A DNA stretch of 54,150 bases from CAZVRZ01 sp964629965. GTDB lineage: Bacteria; Chloroflexota; Anaerolineae; Anaerolineales; UBA4823. The notes below the pieces were generated by a model. The model had not been told where the DNA came from. It saw only the letters and a program-made list of their open reading frames with translations, and did no database searches. The number at the start of each line of letters is the position of its first letter. The first letter of the stretch is position 1. Location of the stretch: the NCBI GenBank assembly GCA_964629965.1, contig CAZVRZ010000015.1, positions 1 to 54,150 of the forward strand. Reading direction: 5' to 3'. Shown here in pieces: positions 8,301 through 16,013 of this stretch. The position numbers and the translations under genes are program-made.

Positions 8301-11300
8301 ACATCACAGTAAGACATGTTCAGAGTTGCGCCATTCTGGACAACGATCACGCCCCAGAATTGCGTTATCGCCTGAGGTTCGTCTGCAACCGCTTTCACTA
8401 CGACAAAATCACTCGGTGTTCCAACGGCGTTGAAAGTACCGCCCTGCACCGTGATCGATTTATCAGGCATGATGCGCATCTCGGTTCCAGGCACCAGCGT
8501 AAAGATGTACGGGTTGTTGACGATGACATTCTCAACGATGAAATAAGCGCCGTTCAACTCCGGTCCATCCAACGTCACATCGCGGTTCAACGAGCCCTGT
8601 CCCATGTAGATCGCATCCGTCGTATTTCCGGTCAGAGTCAGGTTCTTATAAACCGGCGTCATGTTCGCCGACACCTGGAAAATCGGGTAACCGGTATTGT
8701 TATAGATTTGGGTATCGGTGATGCTAGGAGACAAGCCCTCACTGCGCAGATAGATGGCTCCTTTTTTCACGATCGTACTGGGGCTATTGTCGAATATCCG
8801 TCCATTCCCTATCATCACACTGCTGGAATCGATATCGATCGCCTGTTCCATATCATTGCCTGCCCGGCTGACATCACAATAATCCAGGCGAGCGGTCGAA
8901 CCAGGCCCAAAGATCAAGCCGGCAAAGTAGGCGGCGGGGTCATAGGATGTGAAAGAAATGCGTTCTCCGCTGTTGCCTTCCGCGATCAGCCTGCCGCCAT
9001 TGTTCACCGTGAGTGAACTACCGCTCAGGGCGTAGAAGAGCACCTCGGTACCCGGCTTTACCACCAGGTTGCCACCGCTATTAATGTTCACTCTTTGGGT
9101 AAAAATAAATGGACTGCCGTTGATATCAGCCGTATCCAGGGTTACGGTTATCACCGTAGCGCCGATACCCCCATTAGGGAACAACGCTGTTCCATTAATG
9201 CCGACCGCATCATCGGCATTGCCGCTAAAGGTAAGGCCGGAATACGAAGGGTTCATACTGATGGTACTTTGGAAAATTGCGAAGCCGGTACCATCCTTGA
9301 TCTCTGTATTAGATATCGCCGGCGACAGGAAATCGCCATTAATATAAATCGTTCGCTTGGCAGTTATATCGTGGATAGAGCATTCATCGATCGTTACATT
9401 CGAAGATTGGATCTGAATGGCATATTCCACCCCGCCGCCTTTGCTGATATCACAATATTGGAACGTACCCTTGGAATTGGCGTTGAATTCGATCATGCCA
9501 AAACTTGTCGCCCCGGTTGTAATGGTGACCGGGGAGGTTTCTCTGCCCACGGCGTAAAGAGCGCCATTCGTATTCACGATCAAGTCCCTGCTCTGAGCCA
9601 TTTGTAATTCTGTACCCGCCGTCATCGTCAAGGTCCGGCCGCTGGCAATGGTGATGTTCTGCCCGGTATGCACGATCGGCTGCCCATGGAAAGCCGGGCT
9701 GTTGAGGGTCACATCCTGGTCCAAGATATTGCCACCTTCGGTAACCAACGCGTTCGTGCCATTGCCACTCAAGATGATATCGCTGTATTGCGGAGCCATA
9801 TTGATCGTTGTTTGATAAATCGCCGCCCCATAATTATTGGTTATCGTGGTGTGACTGATCTTGGCCTTATTCCGATCATCATGGATAGCAACCACGTACT
9901 TGGATGAATTGGTATGATGAATAGTACAATTATCGATCGTTACCACCGAAGAGAAGACGCTGAGCGCTTCATCTCCCCCGCCGAGCCGGCTGATATCACA
10001 GAATCCCAGGTTCACATTCGAAGTACCCGAAAAGAACATATTCCTGAAATACGTGCCTGAGCCGCGAGCAGTGATCGTGATTGGGTCAGTTACAGAGCCT
10101 ACCGCCTGGAGCGTGCCTCCATTGTTTACAGTAACAGTTCTATCAGCACCCATTTCCAGAAGCGTTCCGGGGGTAAGCGTTAGCTGCCCACCAACCCAAA
10201 AGTTTGAAAGCACGTAGACCGGCGCACCCTTAAACGCCGGGCCGTCAATGACAACGTTCGTCTCTACCGTTCCGCCATCGATCACCAGGGCATCGATTTT
10301 GTTATTGGTCAGGGTAATATTAAGATAATCGGGATTCATGTTGATGGTGGTCTGAAAAATGGCCCGCGATGTGGTAGGGTTATCCCGCAGCGTGAGATTA
10401 TGGAGCGTCGGGGTGAGCAACCCGCCATCGATCCGGATCACCTGGTTCGGAGGAATATTGTCATGGATCACACAAGTGTCGATCGTGACATCCGATGATT
10501 GGATCAAAATCAGGTCGTCCGGTGTTCGCCCGCCGCCGCTGATATCACACTGCTTGATAGCGACGTTCGAACCGTTTGCAAAAATGAAGCCTCCAAAAGT
10601 GGTGGCAGTGGTGGCATTCACGATCTTGACCGGATTACCAGCCTCACCCTGAACATTAAATGTGCCTCCGCTAAAAACGCGCAGGTCGGTATTTTCGGTC
10701 ATACTGACCACGGTACCGGCTGCCAGGGTAAGACTGCCGGCTGCCGATATCTGCGCGTCAAACTTTAAGACGAACGGGCTGCCATTCAAATCTGCCGAGT
10801 CCAGGGTGACCGCCTGGTTGATATCCTTGCCCACCAACACCACCGCGTTGGTGGTATTGCCCGAAAACGTAAGGCCGGTGTAGATTGGAGACATATTCAC
10901 CGTCTCCTGATTGATAGCGGCACCGGTGTTATCCGAAATGATCGTGCGCTGGATCGTAGGACTGATGCTAGGCGTAACCTCACCTAACATCACGGCGCCA
11001 GTATTTCCATTGAAGTCCGGCGTCGTAGCATTATTATCCGTGATCGTGCAATCTGAAATGGTAACGCTGGAAGAAGCAACGCGCACCGCTTCAGAGGTTC
11101 CGTTGCCGCCATTTTTAATATCACAAAACGTTAACTCCACCGTTGAGCCCGTGTTGAAAACCAGGTGCCTGAAATCGGCGCTGCCATCTTTCGATGTAAA
11201 CACCACCCGGCTGCCGCTGGTGCCCAGGGAGCGCAACGTGCCGCCGTTAAACACAATCAGGTCGCTGGCAGGTGGGATTTGCACTTCCACGCCTGCTTGC

Positions 11301-11578
11301 AGCGTCAGGGTACGCTCCGGCGGAATTGTGAGGGTGCTATCGAGACAATGCGGACTGCCTGCCGCCGTCCAGGTTTCATTGCCAGGCAGGTCTCCACCTG
11401 GGTGACTTGTTTTACAGGGCACGGACGGCGCCTGAACAAGGTCTGCTGTATTCTCATTCAGGGGAAGCGCATAACCGGGCGTGGTGACCAGCAAGGCAAG
11501 CACAACAACACCGATCAACAATGCGCTCCAGCGAAGAATTGTGTGATGAATAGATGTTTGGGGTAGAGACTTATTCAT
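5372..11578 (-). CDS. Giant secreted beta-helix / FN3-like repeat protein
   Basis: A 2068-residue exported protein. The start at 11578 is supported by GGAGGAAGATC before ATG; an in-frame ATG 30 bp upstream lacks this. The N-terminus has a signal or anchor helix (WSALLIGVVVLALLVTTPGYA). Residues of about 70-1200 contain six modules of about 185 residues, each with a [FYQ]CD[IV] coil and SSxVTIxxC, typical of right-handed parallel beta-helices. Next come an ADLGADEY coil end, a DUF11-like conserved repeat, a bacterial Ig-like domain and a carboxypeptidase-regulatory-like domain. A cupredoxin-like segment (FTTPGMYNYTDGNNHTGTV) and four FN3-like domains follow. The protein ends DYFIFLPMLQR. Probably a cell-surface or extracellular protein; polysaccharide binding or adhesion is a guess. 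The SARP-type regulator gene lies just upstream on the same strand. Confidence 0.88.
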   Translation of the reverse strand: MNKSLPQTSIHHTILRWSALLIGVVVLALLVTTPGYALPLNENTADLVQAPSVPCKTSHPGGDLPGNETWTAAGSPHCLDSTLTIPPERTLTLQAGVEVQIPPASDLIVFNGGTLRSLGTSGSRVVFTSKDGSADFRHLVFNTGSTVELTFCDIKNGGNGTSEAVRVASSSVTISDCTITDNNATTPDFNGNTGAVMLGEVTPSISPTIQRTIISDNTGAAINQETVNMSPIYTGLTFSGNTTNAVVLVGKDINQAVTLDSADLNGSPFVLKFDAQISAAGSLTLAAGTVVSMTENTDLRVFSGGTFNVQGEAGNPVKIVNATTATTFGGFIFANGSNVAIKQCDISGGGRTPDDLILIQSSDVTIDTCVIHDNIPPNQVIRIDGGLLTPTLHNLTLRDNPTTSRAIFQTTINMNPDYLNITLTNNKIDALVIDGGTVETNVVIDGPAFKGAPVYVLSNFWVGGQLTLTPGTLLEMGADRTVTVNNGGTLQAVGSVTDPITITARGSGTYFRNMFFSGTSNVNLGFCDISRLGGGDEALSVFSSVVTIDNCTIHHTNSSKYVVAIHDDRNKAKISHTTITNNYGAAIYQTTINMAPQYSDIILSGNGTNALVTEGGNILDQDVTLNSPAFHGQPIVHTGQNITIASGRTLTMTAGTELQMAQSRDLIVNTNGALYAVGRETSPVTITTGATSFGMIEFNANSKGTFQYCDISKGGGVEYAIQIQSSNVTIDECSIHDITAKRTIYINGDFLSPAISNTEIKDGTGFAIFQSTISMNPSYSGLTFSGNADDAVGINGTALFPNGGIGATVITVTLDTADINGSPFIFTQRVNINSGGNLVVKPGTEVLFYALSGSSLTVNNGGRLIAEGNSGERISFTSYDPAAYFAGLIFGPGSTARLDYCDVSRAGNDMEQAIDIDSSSVMIGNGRIFDNSPSTIVKKGAIYLRSEGLSPSITDTQIYNNTGYPIFQVSANMTPVYKNLTLTGNTTDAIYMGQGSLNRDVTLDGPELNGAYFIVENVIVNNPYIFTLVPGTEMRIMPDKSITVQGGTFNAVGTPSDFVVVKAVADEPQAITQFWGVIVVQNGATLNMSYCDVSYGGQNNQAAINVNSDKATIINCYLHHHTVAAIRLALSGLNITMRNLAITDNLNNGIRVETGVIANLPHITLARNAGSGVLAAGTATLTNAIIANNEKGVSTEAGGSATVASVLWDTNTVKKEGAVTVVGEIDGSASFAGDGYHITRYSDALNQGTSTAVVDDIDAHQRPLPAGSRADLGADEYIFASDADFATEKGAFDPKWVVRDAGAGNASGLLWQEYLLRFYHNAPAFADPLSFVITDTLPAGMGLETETNTFSAVFTETPAYLHWSAQMAKGETDMILVAGSGVYDPGLTLSNRAEIDTGTYYQPLLASTDVPLFTPLIYSPLNGGRCSGNFDIMGAAQPGVTVTVKVNNVVIGTDIVDASGLFSVPHVYSSAASITAQACTANGCSAASTAISCSSSGSLTPLKPLSGKVFNVTQGIASPVEGVTVTLMVSMTGWGGWVPWPGVLYDQVNPQVTGADGTYTFNVVSGLSYYLQVADIAGHQPYQGTSFSVTAAKTVNVPYTPLQGTQITSLAPGGSATIRVGQAVEWVVPIDGLATLAEFMVKIENPTTRLLSAVDPQTNTNGWDSGLLLPGDTYRRRFTTPGMYNYTDGNNHTGTVTVEPIPAPTPISPLTGAAIQPSAGISTSVQVNFSWLAPPDTSGGTYDVEIDGFPYSTSQTSYSKVLELGQHTWMVRINVDGILSDYSMPQTFNVVSGPGVPAPVAPVDDLVTTETGIGFSWTASSDGGAASKYELLINGTIYTSTTTTRSVTLPVGAYTWQVRAVNAYGTSSYSAARSFEIILAPGTPVHVAPPNELITKTLTLTFDWEAGAGGVPDFYQLEIDGTTAYSPTQSNQVVSLAVGEHSWRVRASKQGYYSAWSTAWSLEIIAAWPAPGVPTLVSPEAGQVFDDADVVFTWTAPTSGGPLTHYELVVDGTVITVTDTTYTLVGMAQGAHSWTVRACNEDGCSANATQRSFEVRTDYFIFLPMLQR

Positions 11579-11737
11579 GATCTTCCTCCAACAAGTGAAT
11601 CTCACCAAGACGCCAAAATGGTTCTTGATGCCAGTATTGTTATCAATGGATGGTAATAGTCTGCTGTTTATGCCAACTCTATTTTATTCTAGCACAAATA
11701 CTTACCATTTATGCCTCCCCTTCAAACCGGGGACATA

Positions 11738-14700
11738 TCATTTTTGCAAGTAGAATTTGGGCTGATAAGCGGCCAGGATCGAGCGATTTGCGGGGATGTT
11801 TTCTAAAAAGGTTTGTCGGGCTTCTGCGCTTTCGATCAAATTCGCCTGGCTCTGCAACCTGTCATAGGCTATTTCCAGGATAACGGCCGCTTGTTCATCC
11901 ATCCAGGCATCCAGAATTCGCCAGCAGGACACAAAAACAGAAAGGGGAATGAAACCGGTGATCTGTCTGCCCTTGCCAACAAGATCGGACAAGATCTCTT
12001 GTGCGAGCTGATACGCTTGTTGTGTTTGCCCGATCTGTTGATACAAATCGATCAGGTTCGCCTGAGAGCATAAGGTTCTTTTCGGTGGGCTGTTTTCTTG
12101 ATGATAGGACAACACTTCATCAAAGACATTTTTTGCCGTTTGCCAATCTTTTAATATCAACGCCGAAGCGCCTATTTGTTCCAGAGCATCGATTTCGATG
12201 GAACGATTTCCTAATTTAAACGCCAGCATACGCGCCTGTTGGGCGAAGCGCAAGGAAACCATTGCATCTTCCTGCGCTAACCAAAGCTGGCTTAGCAGTA
12301 ACAAATTCTCCCCTTCATCCTGCTGGCTGCCAAGTTCCCTGCTAAGGGCAAGCGCTTCAACGGTATGTGCCTGGCTGGCGGTAAAATCCCCCAGCGACAG
12401 ATAACAGTGTCCAAGGCTGTTCAGTGCATCTTCTTCACTGACGCGATCACCCAATGAACGCGAAAGCATTAGGAAATCTTGCCAATAGCTCAGGGGCTCC
12501 CACAAATTGCCCAACTCATAGCTTATCCACCCCAACTGGTCGGCCGCCTTGTTCTCCGCCACGATATCGTGAAGCTGATGATACAACATAAAGGACTGCC
12601 GAAAATAATTATAGGCGCTGTCCAAATCTCCCTTACTTTGGCTGATTTTACCCAGCACAAAGCACGCCTGCGCCAATTGAGAATGCGTCAGATCGGGTTG
12701 GGTCAACACCGAACCGGACAAAGCAAAAGCTTCATCTAGTTGGATTTGATCCGCCAGCAGGCTTGCCTTCAGCAAATCTATATCCGTTATCAACATACCA
12801 TCTTTAGCCCTCACAGCAAACTCTCGGGCCTGCCGGGTATACTCGAGGGCAGAGGCATGATTCCCCTGCAGACCAAGCAACGTAGCCTGTGCGTAATAAA
12901 GCTTTCCGACAAAAAGGATCAAGTGTTTATTTGTATCCGGCTGATCAGATGTAGAAAGAACGGTTGTTGCAGATTGAATGGCCGCTTCAAAAAGAACCTG
13001 ACCATGGGTAAAATCCCCACGGAGAGCGTAATATCTTTGTAGGGCTCTCAGGCATTGCTCCAGATCAGTGAATTGGGCATTATTCTGGGTGGCCCAAAGC
13101 CAGGCCGACCGAATATTATCTAGTTCTTGTTGGATATTTTCCAAGGCATCCAGAGGCTGCCAGCCATACAAAACAGGCTGCTGATCCTGAGCAAAACGCA
13201 AGTAGAAAGAACCATGCAACCGGAATACATTCCTGGTGTATTCATCTTTCCAAGAGAGGAATTTTTCTTTGGCAAACAAACGCACTGCTTCGTGCAAATC
13301 CATCCGGCCCGTAGCCCCTATTCGAAGCAATGATTTTTCTGCCAGGCCGGTCAAAAAGCTGCGAGAAGCGCCAACCACATATTCTGCCGCTTGCAAGGTG
13401 AAGCCCCCTCTAAAAACCGATACGCTGGCAAATATTTGCTTTTCTTGAGAGCTTAATAGATTCCAAGAATAATCAAAAACTGCTCGCAAGCTGCGATGAC
13501 GAACGGGTTGATCTTCCCTGGTTACCATTAAGGATCCCAGGTCACGTTCGATCTCTGCAGAAATTTCTTTCAGGCTGGCATAATGGGCGCCTGCTGCAGC
13601 AAGCTCGATTCCGAGAGGTAATCCATCTACCAGGCGACAGATTTGCGCAATATCGTGTACATTCTGATGATCTAATGTAAACGTTGGAGAGCTCTGCCTG
13701 GCACGCTCCGCAAAAAGTTGCACACTGGCAAAAGAATCATCACTTTCCTTTTCATCCAATTTGTCCAGCCGCCTGCGAATATCATTTATATCACCCAAAA
13801 GGGCCGGGATCGGCAGTCCTTCTAGCACGAGCACTCGCTCGGCTTGTAAATTGAGTCTCTGGTGCGATGTAACTAGGATGGAGATCTGCCGGCAATGCCG
13901 TAAGATTTCAAGTATGAGCTGCTTCCCATTTTCTTGAACATATTCCAGGTTATCCATCAGAAGAAGCATTTCTTTGGAAGCCAAATATGCCAACAAGCGC
14001 TCTTTGCTCGATATTTCTCCAGAAAATGCTAGGCCAAGAACTCGGAACAATACTTTCACGACCGGGTTTTCGCCAATCAACACTTCTTCGTCATCCGGCG
14101 ATTTTTCTTCAGCATCCAAACCGGCAAGAGGGATCAACCAGACACCATCTTGAAAGCTGCCTAATAGCTCTCTGGCCACATTCAAAGCCAGGCACGTCTT
14201 TCCCACGCCACCTGGACCAACCAGGTTAACCAAACGATTGGTTGGATCTGTCAACCATTCTAAGATCTTTACTCTTTCTTGCTCCCTGCCAATAAAAGAA
14301 GAAGCCTGGCGAGGTAAATTTGTGTTCGTCAAACTATAAATGGCCTGTTTGACCACCGGTTGGGTATTGGTGTTTTTAATAGCTTCATACAAGGCAATCG
14401 TCTCGGACGAAGGCTGCGCCTGAAATTCGCGTTTCAGGGTCTCTACACAAATCTTATATTGTGCCAAGGCGGCGCTGCGTTGGCCAACCGCAGATAAAGC
14501 CCGCATTAGCTGCCGGTGTGCCTCTTCTAACCAGGGTTCAAGAATGAGTTGGCGGCGAGCCAGCTCCTGGACTTTGGAATAGTTGCTACGCTGCTCATAA
14601 AAATCTGCCAGTGCATATAATATCTCCATGACCTGGCGATGGTAGTTTTCCCGCTGCACAACTTGCCATTCTTCAAATAAGAGGCTCTCCAGGTAAAAAC

Positions 14701-15136
14701 CGCTCAAAAATTGACCTTGATACAATTGAACAGCCTTCTCCATCCGTTGGATACACAACGGGCAAGCCTGCAAACTACGATGAGAATGTTTTTTGGCTGT
14801 GTTATACAGCTGCTCAAATTCTTCAATATCCAGGGAATAGGGCGCCTTGGGAACAAATTCTACAGTTTGCCTGGTCGTAACAATATATAGGGGATCATCT
14901 TCTTGCTCATCGAGCGCTCGCCGCAAACGCAAGAGCGCCTGCCGTAAATTTCTCAGAGATGTTTCTATAGGTTGGTCCGGCCAGAACATTTCAGCCAGGC
15001 TCTCGCGTGAATAACCGGTGCCTTTATTCGTGACTAGATAGGCGAGCAATCCACGCGCTGTGTTCGCATCGAATTGAGATACGATTTCGCCCCTCAAAGT
15101 GACTCGAAACTGGCCAAATAATTTTACAGAGAGCAT
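11738..15136 (-). CDS. SARP/AfsR-type transcriptional regulator (BTAD, NB-ARC, TPR)
   Basis: A cytoplasmic signal-integrating activator of 1132 residues. Residues of about 1-95 form a winged-helix OmpR-like DNA-binding domain (LFGQFRVTLRGE through SLRNLRQALLRLRRAL). Residues of about 100-245 form a bacterial transcriptional activator (BTAD) domain. An NB-ARC/STAND ATPase follows, with the P-loop GPGGVGKT at residues 307-314 and a LLLMDNLE Walker B. The C-terminal 500 residues are helical repeats of TPR type (for example YYAQATLLGLQGNHASALEYTRQA). STAND proteins of this layout switch by nucleotide binding upon ligand sensing. The gene is divergent from the small gene at 15300 and immediately upstream of the giant secreted protein, its likeliest target; that link is inference. 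Confidence 0.9.
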   Translation of the reverse strand: MLSVKLFGQFRVTLRGEIVSQFDANTARGLLAYLVTNKGTGYSRESLAEMFWPDQPIETSLRNLRQALLRLRRALDEQEDDPLYIVTTRQTVEFVPKAPYSLDIEEFEQLYNTAKKHSHRSLQACPLCIQRMEKAVQLYQGQFLSGFYLESLLFEEWQVVQRENYHRQVMEILYALADFYEQRSNYSKVQELARRQLILEPWLEEAHRQLMRALSAVGQRSAALAQYKICVETLKREFQAQPSSETIALYEAIKNTNTQPVVKQAIYSLTNTNLPRQASSFIGREQERVKILEWLTDPTNRLVNLVGPGGVGKTCLALNVARELLGSFQDGVWLIPLAGLDAEEKSPDDEEVLIGENPVVKVLFRVLGLAFSGEISSKERLLAYLASKEMLLLMDNLEYVQENGKQLILEILRHCRQISILVTSHQRLNLQAERVLVLEGLPIPALLGDINDIRRRLDKLDEKESDDSFASVQLFAERARQSSPTFTLDHQNVHDIAQICRLVDGLPLGIELAAAGAHYASLKEISAEIERDLGSLMVTREDQPVRHRSLRAVFDYSWNLLSSQEKQIFASVSVFRGGFTLQAAEYVVGASRSFLTGLAEKSLLRIGATGRMDLHEAVRLFAKEKFLSWKDEYTRNVFRLHGSFYLRFAQDQQPVLYGWQPLDALENIQQELDNIRSAWLWATQNNAQFTDLEQCLRALQRYYALRGDFTHGQVLFEAAIQSATTVLSTSDQPDTNKHLILFVGKLYYAQATLLGLQGNHASALEYTRQAREFAVRAKDGMLITDIDLLKASLLADQIQLDEAFALSGSVLTQPDLTHSQLAQACFVLGKISQSKGDLDSAYNYFRQSFMLYHQLHDIVAENKAADQLGWISYELGNLWEPLSYWQDFLMLSRSLGDRVSEEDALNSLGHCYLSLGDFTASQAHTVEALALSRELGSQQDEGENLLLLSQLWLAQEDAMVSLRFAQQARMLAFKLGNRSIEIDALEQIGASALILKDWQTAKNVFDEVLSYHQENSPPKRTLCSQANLIDLYQQIGQTQQAYQLAQEILSDLVGKGRQITGFIPLSVFVSCWRILDAWMDEQAAVILEIAYDRLQSQANLIESAEARQTFLENIPANRSILAAYQPKFYLQK

Positions 15137-15299
15137 ACCCTGCCATCTTTTCCGTAAGTATCCAATATACTATCTTATTTTATCTTACAATTCGCTTCTG
15201 TAACGATCTCGTCACGTTTATATTGTATGCTTGTAAATATGATTGGTCTTTTTTGGTGCCGCATTTAAAAAATCATTTTCAGATTCAGGGTTTAAACAA

Positions 15300-15521
15300 A
15301 TGGACAAAGAATCGGGATCGACACCTGCCTCTCCGCCAGGAGAATCTCCTCATCCCTGGAAGAAAGCTACCACTGACTACAAATCCTATTTATTGCGTAT
15401 CTGGCGCTCACCAACCGGTGAAAATTGTTGTGTATTGCTGGAGAAAGTGGGTTCTGGAGATCGTTTTGGCTTTTCTGATTTCTCCAGCCTGATCAGTTTT
15501 TTAGAAGCGCAAGAAGCCTAG
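15300..15521 (+). CDS. Small conserved protein of unknown function
   Basis: 73 residues from ATG 15300, with no convincing Shine-Dalgarno sequence. The C-terminal two thirds (YKSYLLRIWRSPTGENCCVL to FGFSDFSSLISFLEAQ) resembles small proteins I recall from Chloroflexi and related phyla, with a YLLRLWR...FxSLxxLxxFLE pattern; their function is not known. The N-terminal part (GSTPASPPGESPHP) is probably disordered. The gene lies between the divergent SARP regulator and the putative replication origin. The pattern match makes coding likely even though the frame is short. Confidence 0.65.
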   Translation: MDKESGSTPASPPGESPHPWKKATTDYKSYLLRIWRSPTGENCCVLLEKVGSGDRFGFSDFSSLISFLEAQEA

Positions 15522-15671
15522 TCGACAGCAAACCGCGTTCAGAAAGTACCCCCCATATATAGGGGTATGACAGCAGGTGCGGCAGTATGCCTGTGGACAA
15601 ATTTCTGTGGATAACTCGCGAAAAACTGTGGATAAGTATCCTGTTGTGGGGAGAAGGGCACCTTTCTTCAT

Positions 15672-15695
15672 GGGGTTGCCGTCGACGGCAACCCC
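15672..15695. repeat. 24-bp perfect palindrome inside the putative oriC
   Basis: The sequence GGGGTTGCC-GTCGAC-GGCAACCCC is a perfect inverted repeat without a spacer, centred on a SalI-like hexamer. It lies between the left and right DnaA-box groups and is followed by C- and G-runs (CCCCCACCCCTGGGGG). It could be a protein-binding site or a cruciform-forming element. Confidence 0.8.
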
Positions 15696-15838
15696 CACCC
15701 CTGGGGGCATAGAACATAAGAGCGCCACTCATTCTTTTAGGTCAATTTGGGATAAAAAGAAATATTTACTTGTGCAAAACCATCCCCTCTCGCATTGTGG
15801 ATAACTCTGCTGCGCTTATCCCCCACATCTTTGGAACA

Positions 15839-15856
15839 ACAGGTTGATCAACCTGT
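15839..15856. repeat. 18-bp perfect palindrome inside the putative oriC
   Basis: ACAGGTTGATCAACCTGT reads identically on both strands. It lies 31 bp before the DnaA box that adjoins the putative unwinding element. The form is that of a dimeric-regulator operator; the binding protein is unknown. Confidence 0.75.
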
Positions 15857-15903
15857 ATATACCCCCATTTGCACCCGGAATGCCTTTTATCCACTTTTCC
15901 ACA

Positions 15904-15960
15904 GGCTCTACTACGACAACTATAATCATTAATATAACAATATATGATAATAATGATTAG
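15904..15960. other. Putative DNA unwinding element with DnaA-trio-like repeats
   Basis: Directly after the last DnaA box (ending 15903) come a GGCT spacer and then triplets CTA CTA CGA CAA CTA (15908-15922). An almost pure A/T tract runs to 15960. In Bacillus subtilis the basal unwinding system has the order DnaA box, short GC-rich spacer, trios read 3'-[G/A]A[T/A]-5' on the opposite strand, then the melted AT-rich region. Three of the first five triplets here fit the trio rule exactly. Confidence 0.65.
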
Positions 15961-16013
15961 CGGTCATAAGCCAACAGCTTTTCAGTCAAAATGGCTTCAT
16001 CGTAAAACTGGGA

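Larger units (their letters stand above)
15592..15903. other. oriC: Putative oriC: cluster of DnaA boxes
   Basis: Three perfect TGTGGATAA boxes lie at 15606-15614, 15627-15635 and 15796-15804. Near matches are TGTGGACAA at 15592-15600, TTATCCACT at 15887-15895 and TTTTCCACA at 15895-15903, with weaker TGTGGGGAG (15645) and TTATCCCCC (15816). The consensus box is TTATCCACA, and such density in about 310 bp is characteristic of bacterial oriC. The whole stretch 15522-16013 has no believable gene. dnaA and dnaN are not in the window, so identity as the chromosomal origin is inferred from architecture; a DnaA-titration locus is the main alternative. Confidence 0.75.

Noticed and set aside
8093..9016. 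307-residue rightward frame inside the first giant gene
   Set aside because: Antisense to a clear repetitive secreted protein; no domain and no ribosome-binding site.
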